In this document: positions 58,923 through 64,000 of the stretch, in pieces
Numbering within the stretch: the first letter of the stretch is position 1
Layout of the letters: every line of letters begins with the position of its first letter
DNA from: Serpula lacrymans var. lacrymans S7.9
Lineage: Eukaryota; Basidiomycota; Agaricomycetes; Boletales; Serpulaceae
Reading direction: 5' to 3'
DNA length: 64,000 nt
NCBI RefSeq assembly: GCF_000218685.1
Contig: NW_006763298.1
Coordinates: 630,049 to 694,048 of the forward strand
The notes under the pieces: generated by a model
What the model was told of the DNA's origin: nothing
The model's input: the letters and a program-made list of their open reading frames with translations, nothing else
The model's database searches: none
Translations under genes and position numbers: made by a program

Positions 58923-59329
58923 GGTCTGGGTAGGGGGTGTGGTATTGGGTTCTAATTGGTTCTATTTCTGGGAATGTGAAGTAAATTTCCCAAGCTAATC
59001 TGTTCTCAGAGTGAAAGTGTTCTTCTGCTAGCCACTCTTCGAATTTCCCAGGTTGCATACAAAAGAGTTTCCCGATGATAAGTCGGATTAACACTTTCTA
59101 ATGTAAGATCAACCGGTCTATCTGTTTCCTTCTTTAGTCAAGCGGTTCCTCTTCTGTCCCGCACTGACTATGTACGTAACTAATTCTATCTGATATATTG
59201 GTGTTCTAAAGTATAGTAACTGAGGTCCAGACGGTTGTCTCAGTGATACCCAGCGAATAACCGCGTGCAGGTCTTTTCCAACTGGCGGACTCAAGTGAGC
59301 GGCCTGGTCAGAAGGGTAAAGAAGCTCTT

Positions 59330-59593
59330 CTAAACTAAGTAATACCTATCGGGCTCCACGCCGTCAAGGGTTCTAGCTAAAGGGTTGGAAGGGGGAGTGA
59401 GGGGGATATCGACAAACGACTCTGTGGGTGAGACGTTGGCAGGAAAAAATGAAGCAATGGTAGATGGTCGGGTGATAGGTGTGATGATGATTGGTTTAGT
59501 GATATAGACGTAGAGTTTGGCAATGCCAAAGAGTATGATTGCGATGAGAGGGAATAGGGTGATGATTAAGATAGCTGTGCTTTTGCTCATCAA
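59330..59593 (-). CDS. Element D leader ORF with membrane segment
   Basis: 87 codons beginning MMSKSTAILIITLFPLIAII, 25 nt inside the 5' LTR boundary and 400 nt ahead of gag. The N terminus is a single hydrophobic helix, followed by a Pro/Ser/Thr-rich tail. No known domain. A shorter ORF with the same layout occurs in the leader of element E (62651-62767). Function unknown; it could act on translation of the leader, or be a membrane microprotein. Confidence 0.45.
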   Translation of the reverse strand: MMSKSTAILIITLFPLIAIILFGIAKLYVYITKPIIITPITRPSTIASFFPANVSPTESFVDIPLTPPSNPLARTLDGVEPDRYYLV

Positions 59594-59618
59594 CAGGTGT
59601 CGTCCTAGTTGTAGATTA

Positions 59619-59960
59619 TGTAAAGACCCTAGCTGTTATGCCGGTAACCCGAGCAGCGTAGGACTTAAATCACACAACAAGTGTTTGACAAGCAAGTATA
59701 AGAGTAAATCTACAACTAGGGTATGTACATGGATATCGTGCTAGTTATATAGAAGAAGGCATGAGGCTACGGTGAGGTATGACGTAGTGTATTGGTAAGT
59801 AACATGTGTAATGCGTGAGGCTGATTGGTAATGAGTATTACTAATGTGTCACGTGATTACTAGATAAGATAAGATCAAAGAGAGATTAGATTAGGTGAGA
59901 TAATAGTCTCTATCTCGCGATTAGATAAAAAAGATGAGTCATGTGGATACGATCGTGACA
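59619..59960 (-). repeat. 5' LTR of element D
   Basis: Same length as the 3' LTR. Differences seen: TAG/TGG near 53174, GCG/GTG near 53233, CAA/CGA near 53399. Two of the three are CpG-to-TpG/CpA changes in the 3' or the 5' copy. Confidence 0.92.
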
Positions 59961-60025
59961 ACAACAGTATTCTTAGAATATCTCCACTTTTTTGCTTATT
60001 GATAGCATAGCCACAACACAGTATG

Positions 60026-60164
60026 TGTAACCACCAAGATAAACTCTGGCGCACACAGGAACACTCTATAAAGAAAAGAGAAGAGGGAGTGGTTACCCTT
60101 TAAGATGCAGTGAGTTAGTTGGTATACAACAGGAGGACTCACTGAGGAGTCTCCATCTGTTACA
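60026..60164 (+). repeat. Truncated LTR, family A, copy 3
   Basis: Matches the first 125 bp of family A (TGTAACCACCAAGAT ... CTCTGGCGCACACAGGAAC ... GAGGAGTCTCC), then jumps to CTGTTACA, as if the middle and 3' part were deleted. No clear target duplication. Confidence 0.7.
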
Positions 60165-60345
60165 ATAGACATTTCCAGCATGACATTCCAAGTAAGCCAA
60201 GAACTACACATAGAAACTAGTCTATGGAGAAAAGGTAGTAATGTGACAAGCATATCCTTCTTCTCCACTAACACATCATACTCTGTGATCATTGTAGTTC
60301 CTTCTTAAAAGTACTCTCTTGTTTTTTTTGTGCTCCATATCACAT
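60165..60345. other. Spacer before broken ORF
   Basis: 180 bp without coding signal; may be the promoter side of the ORF that follows. Confidence 0.3.
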
Positions 60346-60842
60346 ATGCCTATCATCCTCAACAACCCGAACAACATTGTTCCACCCAACTTTCAAGGTG
60401 ATGAGTATAAAGAAGCAAAAGTGGAACTTACAAACAATTTAATGGACAATGGACAAGCAGCGCTAATCATGACTAACCTCTGGACTATCTATAACAACAA
60501 GGAGGAAATTTTGTGGGCATGTCAGAGAGAAGCAAAAGAGTTAGCAGAAGAGAAGGTGCAAAACAATGCAGAGGCTAGCAGACAAGCAAGATACAGCATA
60601 TCTAGAAGAGTGGAAGAAGAACAAAACCAAATATGCACTGGTAAAGGATGTAGACATTCCTTTTGGACCCGTCATAATTCCCACACAGTATGCCACATGC
60701 AAAATAAAAGCAGGTGGGTATTGCAAACTCCACTACTTCACAAATAGAGGACTGGAAGATGCATCCCATGCAATATTGTCATCAGACCCAGAAGCACCAA
60801 CCATGATGCCAGGCCCTAATGAGCTACATACCCGGACACCGG
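60346..60842 (+). pseudogene. Repeat-family ORF of unknown function, frameshifted and truncated
   Basis: The start MPIILNNPNNIVPPNFQGD is followed by LMDNGQAALIMTNLWTIYNN and a Glu/Lys-rich helix. A frame change near 60565 leads to MQRLADKQDTAYLEEWKKNK, then GPVIIPTQYATCKIKAGGYC, KLHYFTNRGLEDAS and PGPNELHTRTP, where a family C repeat cuts it. The pattern (NPNN-V-P start, YFTN-GLEDAS, LH at the end) matches multicopy hypothetical proteins I recall from agaricomycete genomes, usually near transposons. No function is known. The missing 3' part is not on the far side of the repeat. Confidence 0.6.
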
Positions 60843-62650
60843 TGTCGATGATGAGAACTGTTGTTAGAAAACCACACACAAAAACAAACTAACACACAAT
60901 CCTCCCAGATTCCACGGAACTTGTTTATGGGCTTTGCCTCCTAGAACAGTGGGTGCTCTGGTTGTTCGTGGGGTGGTATGTATAAGGGTCCTTCAAAGTA
61001 AAACCCAGAGATGTATGGGTGTGGGTTTTGAGGAGGAGGGATAGTTGGACTATAGAAAGATAGGGGCTTTGTGGCGAGTATAGACGAGCACTACCTTGCT
61101 AATGGTAGCACAAGGTAGGTTTGAGAACAACAAGGATGACGAGGTGACGAGGTTCCCAGTGATAGCAGGCTCCTGACGCACAAACTGTAGTGCTCAGAAG
61201 GACTCTAATCGAAAGGGATAACAATGACTTCAAAAGTGGGAAGTGACGATGACAGCAGTTGACAGTGGTAGAAGTGGGAAGTGTTGTGACCACACTGGAT
61301 CACAAGTAGCAGAGAGTAATGAACTTGAGATTAGAGAAGAAGTCTGGATTGGAGTTCTTGTTGTTTTACAAGGTAAAATACAGGGGTTTATATAGTAAAA
61401 GAAAAGTAGGCTATGCACAGTATAGCTATGCAAAAAGAATGAGAAAGAATATGAAGGAAGGAATGTATGCTGACGAATCCTGCGTAGGTAGTACAGGATA
61501 AGATTGTCAAAAAAAAGGAAAAGAAAGGGATAGAACAATAAATGCTGTGAGTAATGTCACAGGTTTGTACAGCCATAAAGTAAAGTCCAATAGCAAAAAG
61601 AGAGCAGGAAAATCATGATGTCATGGGAAGATGCAGTAAAAAAAGGCAAGGCAAAACACTATCAGTATCAACACAGTTCCTTTATTGTCAGTCAGGCATT
61701 CTAAAAAGTATGTGTCCATAAAAATGATTCAAAATTCAAAAATAATTGCACTGTAAATGAATGTTCTGCTGAAGAAAAAGAAACTGGAGCCACCGGTCCA
61801 CCACCTAGTCCAAATCTGACAGTTCCATGGCCTTACCAATGGACTGGTTGTGTTGGACCACCTGATCAAACGAGGGAGGGAGAGGAGTAGTTCCAATTTG
61901 GAACAAGTGAGTCCCAGGCAGCATGTGATAGGTGTAGCTGTAGCGAAGACGATGGACAAAAGATAAGTGTACCCAAGTGAATGGGACAGCGATGAACATG
62001 GGCGACACAAGGGGATGAACCTTCTCCAGCTCAAAAACTACCCACCCACGCTCCAACCAGGCGAGATGAGCGACCGATGTTTTGATAGTATATAATGGTA
62101 GATCGACGTCATAAAGATGGACCTGTTGCCCTATTTGAACCGGCCGCTGGGGCTTTGCTGATATCAGCAGTGGCACGTGGTAGTCAACGGATCGGCGACG
62201 GAAGCGGATAGAAAGTGGTGACATCAGAAATGGTGGGGGTGCAAATAAGATGAGGAGGAGGAGGGTGGAGGTGACGGAAAAGTGGATTAGAATGGGGATC
62301 CAGAAACGACTGTCAGGTGAGAATAAAAAGGAGAGGAAGGGGCCCATGGTGGGGCTAGGCAAAGGAAGGGGAGTAAGGGAAACGACAAAAGCGAGGGTGC
62401 AATGCAATGTGTAGCCAGTGGCGACGCAAAAATTTGCCGAAATGCGGAAAGTACCGAATGGAAAAGCAAAGGTGAGCGTGACTGGATTGCCTAATAGAGG
62501 TGGTGCTGATCAGCCACAAGTTTGAAACAGGCAATATTAATTACTATTCCACGTGGCACTGTGCCTGTGTGGCGCAAAGGCGAGTCTTTTTGAATATTTG
62601 CTTCGTTATTGACACCTGTCCATGCTACCAATCAACTTTGGTGCATAACA
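60843..62650 (-). repeat. Family C long LTR-like repeat, copy 2
   Basis: 1808 bp, TGTCGATGATGAGAAC to GGTGCATAACA on the plus strand. Nearly identical to copy 1 over most of its length, with more differences in the first 250 bp. Cuts the broken ORF on its left and the leader of element E on its right. Flanks ACCGG and GCGAG do not match. Confidence 0.75.
61805..62407 (-). CDS. ORF in family C repeat, copy 2
   Basis: 200 codons giving the same peptide as 46840-47442, with a hydrophobic N-terminal segment. A TATA-like CTATATAAAC lies on the same strand after the ORF (about 61381-61390), placing the ORF upstream of the presumed transcription start of the repeat. No recognised domain. Confidence 0.4.
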   Translation of the reverse strand: MHCTLAFVVSLTPLPLPSPTMGPFLSFLFSPDSRFWIPILIHFSVTSTLLLLILFAPPPFLMSPLSIRFRRRSVDYHVPLLISAKPQRPVQIGQQVHLYDVDLPLYTIKTSVAHLAWLERGWVVFELEKVHPLVSPMFIAVPFTWVHLSFVHRLRYSYTYHMLPGTHLFQIGTTPLPPSFDQVVQHNQSIGKAMELSDLD

Positions 62651-62767
62651 GCGAGTGGGAATGTTGTTTAGTGGGATGGTAGGTTGAGTGTGAGTTTTGT
62701 AAAAGAGTTTGAGTAGGGTGAAGATAATGATGATGATGATGGTAAGGATAGCTGCTGTTATGTTCAT
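62651..62767 (-). pseudogene. Element E leader ORF, truncated
   Basis: Starts MNITAAILTIIIIIIFTLLK at 62767, 29 nt inside the LTR E boundary, and is cut by the family C repeat after about 39 codons. Same position and hydrophobic start as the leader ORF of element D. Confidence 0.45.
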
Positions 62768-62795
62768 AGACGGTACTCGTTACAGTTGTTGATTG

Positions 62796-63072
62796 TGTAA
62801 GATTCCTATCCCCTATACTGAGTTAACGGAGGGACAAGTCTCAAAGATCAACAAGTAGTGTCCAAGTACTGGATTAAGAAGTAATCAACAACTGAAGAAA
62901 GTATGTACATGAGTGTTGGTATATATATGTTTCTGAAGGTCAGCCATGAGGCGCTGACTGATGTTCTACGTCATAGTTCTAGGCTTTATCACGTGATTGT
63001 CACGTGATCAGATATAAAGAAAAAAGAAAGAAAATGAAAAAAGAAACTAGCGCTCTGGCTCAAGTCGTGACA
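62796..63072 (-). repeat. 5' LTR of truncated Gypsy element E
   Basis: 277 bp, TGTAAGATTCCTATC to AGTCGTGACA on the plus strand. Shares its ends (TGTAA...GTGACA) and a TCACGTGA motif (two copies, 62989-62996 and 63000-63007) with LTR D, but otherwise differs. The rest of the element is missing. Confidence 0.65.
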
Positions 63073-63488
63073 TGTAAGTGCCCAGGTTGTTTAAATGCTG
63101 ACACTCTAGAAACTACACACACAGGTCTGCCCCAGAGGGCCATGGTATACAAATATAAGCTATGTGCTGATACTGATCCACCCTCTCCCTATATCAAATG
63201 CACCAGGTGTTCTAGGACAAACTGATGTGTGGCTGTGCACACTCGGCTTTTGCCCTAGAACGTGGGGCGAGAGTAGTTGGCGCAAGTGTCGTTACCATAT
63301 GTGTGAGCTGGCTGCTCCACATTGCCGCCGATGCTGTCAATACAGCATAGGATCTTGTAATCACGGGATATATATTCAACTCTTCCATGGAGTCACTCAC
63401 CTCAACTTACTTGTACTTCAATTTGGTACAGAATCATGCTGATTCCTGTGAAGATATGTTCTAACATGCATTCTCTACAGTGATAACC
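63073..63488. other. Spacer with a cysteine-rich fragment, upstream of phosphatase gene
   Basis: The plus strand reads CKCPGCLNADTLETTHTG, then YKYKLCADTDPPSPYIKC and TRCSRTN before a stop at 63223-63225. It looks like a zinc-binding fragment of an unknown repeat or gene. The right part (63230-63488) is probably the 5' leader and promoter of the phosphatase gene. Confidence 0.35.
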
Positions 63489-63989
63489 ATGTCCACCGGA
63501 TGGCTGCAATGGGATCAAGAGACAAAGTTCGTCAGTCCTGGCCATAAGCTCTATCGCTCCTCTGCTCCCAGTTATGCTGGTAGTGACAGCACCCAGAAGC
63601 TCACAGAAACTGCCGTGCAATATCTCCAAACCCAGGGCATTGACAGCGTCATCAGCTTCAATCAGGTTCCTTACAATGCTACGGAAATGCAACTGCTGAA
63701 AGACGCAAAGATCAGTTATCTTCACCTCCCTGTCATGGACTACACTGCTGCTACGATCCAACAACTGCGGAGTGCCATTGCTTTTTACAAGGATCCAAAG
63801 CACAAGGCTACCCTTGTCCATTGCGGCTTTGGATGGGGTAGGACGGGGACTGGCGTAACAGCTATACAGTTGGACGCTACACAGGGCGCCAACCCTCCTG
63901 AATCGGAGTGGAAGAGTGTGAACCATGTTGAAGAATCCGTGCAGGTAGCAGTTCTGAAGCAACTCAAGTCGGAACTTCAGAAGGCGTAA
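63489..63989 (+). CDS. Dual-specificity (tyrosine) phosphatase
   Basis: Single-exon 166-residue protein. The start MSTGWLQWDQETKFVSPGHK lies just after an AG-ending pyrimidine stretch. LYRSSAPSYAGSD and YLQTQGIDSVISFNQVP open the fold, DAKISYLHLPVMDYTAAT holds the general-acid Asp loop, and LVHCGFGWGRTGTGV is the CX5R signature loop with catalytic Cys and Arg. The C terminus ends LKQLKSELQKA with TAA at 63987-63989. Typical of small fungal atypical DSPs that act on phosphotyrosine or on phospholipid or RNA 5' phosphates; the substrate is not clear. No intron is needed, although an upstream exon cannot be excluded. Confidence 0.85.
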   Translation: MSTGWLQWDQETKFVSPGHKLYRSSAPSYAGSDSTQKLTETAVQYLQTQGIDSVISFNQVPYNATEMQLLKDAKISYLHLPVMDYTAATIQQLRSAIAFYKDPKHKATLVHCGFGWGRTGTGVTAIQLDATQGANPPESEWKSVNHVEESVQVAVLKQLKSELQKA

Positions 63990-64000
63990 GGGGAGGTGAA

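Larger units (their letters stand above)
53065..59960 (-). mobile_element. Gypsy-type chromodomain retroelement D (nearly intact)
   Basis: 6896 bp with two 342-bp LTRs that differ at three positions by eye, and a perfect target duplication ACAAC (53060-53064 and 59961-59965). Coding order on the minus strand: 5' LTR, leader ORF, gag, protease, reverse transcriptase, RNase H, integrase, chromodomain, purine tract (AAGGAGGGGGTAA), 3' LTR. Young insertion with three in-frame TGA codons and one dinucleotide expansion. It landed two bases inside the right tip of the DDE transposon. Confidence 0.93.
42430..59967 (-). mobile_element. Pogo/Fot1-like DDE transposon, expanded by nested insertions
   Basis: Terminal inverted repeats start CTGTTATTAAC (left, from 42430) and, reading inward on the other strand, CTGTTGTTAACCATC (right). 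Both then share AGTTTGGATGGGGGG and GGGCTAT. TA dinucleotides flank the outer ends (42428-42429 and 59968-59969), as in Tc1/mariner/pogo elements. The right TIR is itself interrupted two bases from its end by Gypsy element D. The transposase lies on the minus strand in two pieces. Removing the nested elements leaves about 3.5 kb, a normal size. Stops and frameshifts mark it as dead. Confidence 0.82.

Noticed and set aside
58564..59094. Minus-strand frame overlapping the start of element D gag
   Set aside because: It is a shifted-frame shadow of gag; Arg-rich and without the gag motifs, which are in the other frame.
38041..63072. CRISPR array or bacterial-type system
   Set aside because: Repeats are LTRs and TIRs of eukaryotic mobile elements; no regularly spaced short repeats exist in the window.

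Overview
The window is nuclear DNA of a filamentous basidiomycete, most likely an agaricomycete. The evidence is dense short introns (about 45-80 nt, GT-AG), a short EF-hand-poor PI-PLC of the agaric type, a DUF6533 seven-helix protein, a fungal Cch1 channel, and chromodomain Gypsy retroelements. All exon structures were read by eye from splice signals and protein family knowledge. Spans run from start codon to stop codon and include introns.

Positions 1-33.4 kb are gene-dense and almost free of repeats. In order they hold: the calcium channel CCH1 (-, 3' end off the left edge), the Cdc48 cofactor SHP1/p47 (-), the methyltransferase EFM7/NNT1 (-), an MFS hexose transporter (-), the Smc5-6 subunit NSE3 (+), phospholipase C (-), a DUF6533 membrane protein (-), a PIN-domain protein (-), a DENND11/LCHN-like protein (-), prefoldin subunit 5 (+, divergent promoter), ribosomal stalk protein P1 (+), an F-box protein (-), and a cyclophilin with a probable mitochondrial presequence (-). 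These are housekeeping genes with no obvious shared pathway. About 4.6 kb (33.4-38.0 kb) follows in which I support no gene.

Positions 38.0-63.1 kb are a transposon nest. A KDZ/Plavaka-like remnant has long terminal inverted repeats that each carry a tRNA-like sequence with Pol III A and B boxes (38.0-39.8 kb). A solo LTR (family A) follows, then a diverged copy of a 1.8-kb LTR-like repeat (family C). Next is a pogo/Fot1-like DDE transposon stretched from about 3.5 kb to 17.5 kb (42430-59967) by insertions into it. Those are a chromodomain Gypsy element B (44650-51417, TSD CTCTC) that itself holds a solo LTR A (TSD GTAAT) and a family C repeat; another solo LTR A (TSD GTGTA) in a transposase intron; and a nearly intact Gypsy element D (53065-59960, TSD ACAAC, LTRs differing at 3 of 342 positions by eye). 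Target-site duplications and reading-frame continuity give the order of insertion. To the right lie a truncated LTR A, a broken ORF of an unassigned repeat family, a second near-identical family C copy, and the 5' LTR plus leader of a further Gypsy element E.

The right edge (63489-63989) returns to host sequence with a small dual-specificity phosphatase. The most unusual items are the tRNA-like sequences inside transposon inverted repeats, the ORF in the U3-like part of the family C repeat, hydrophobic leader ORFs between 5' LTR and gag in elements D and E, a candidate -1 frameshift site joining gag to pol in D, a cysteine-rich Pol tail in B, and nonsense and catalytic mutations that fit CpG-to-TpG decay.
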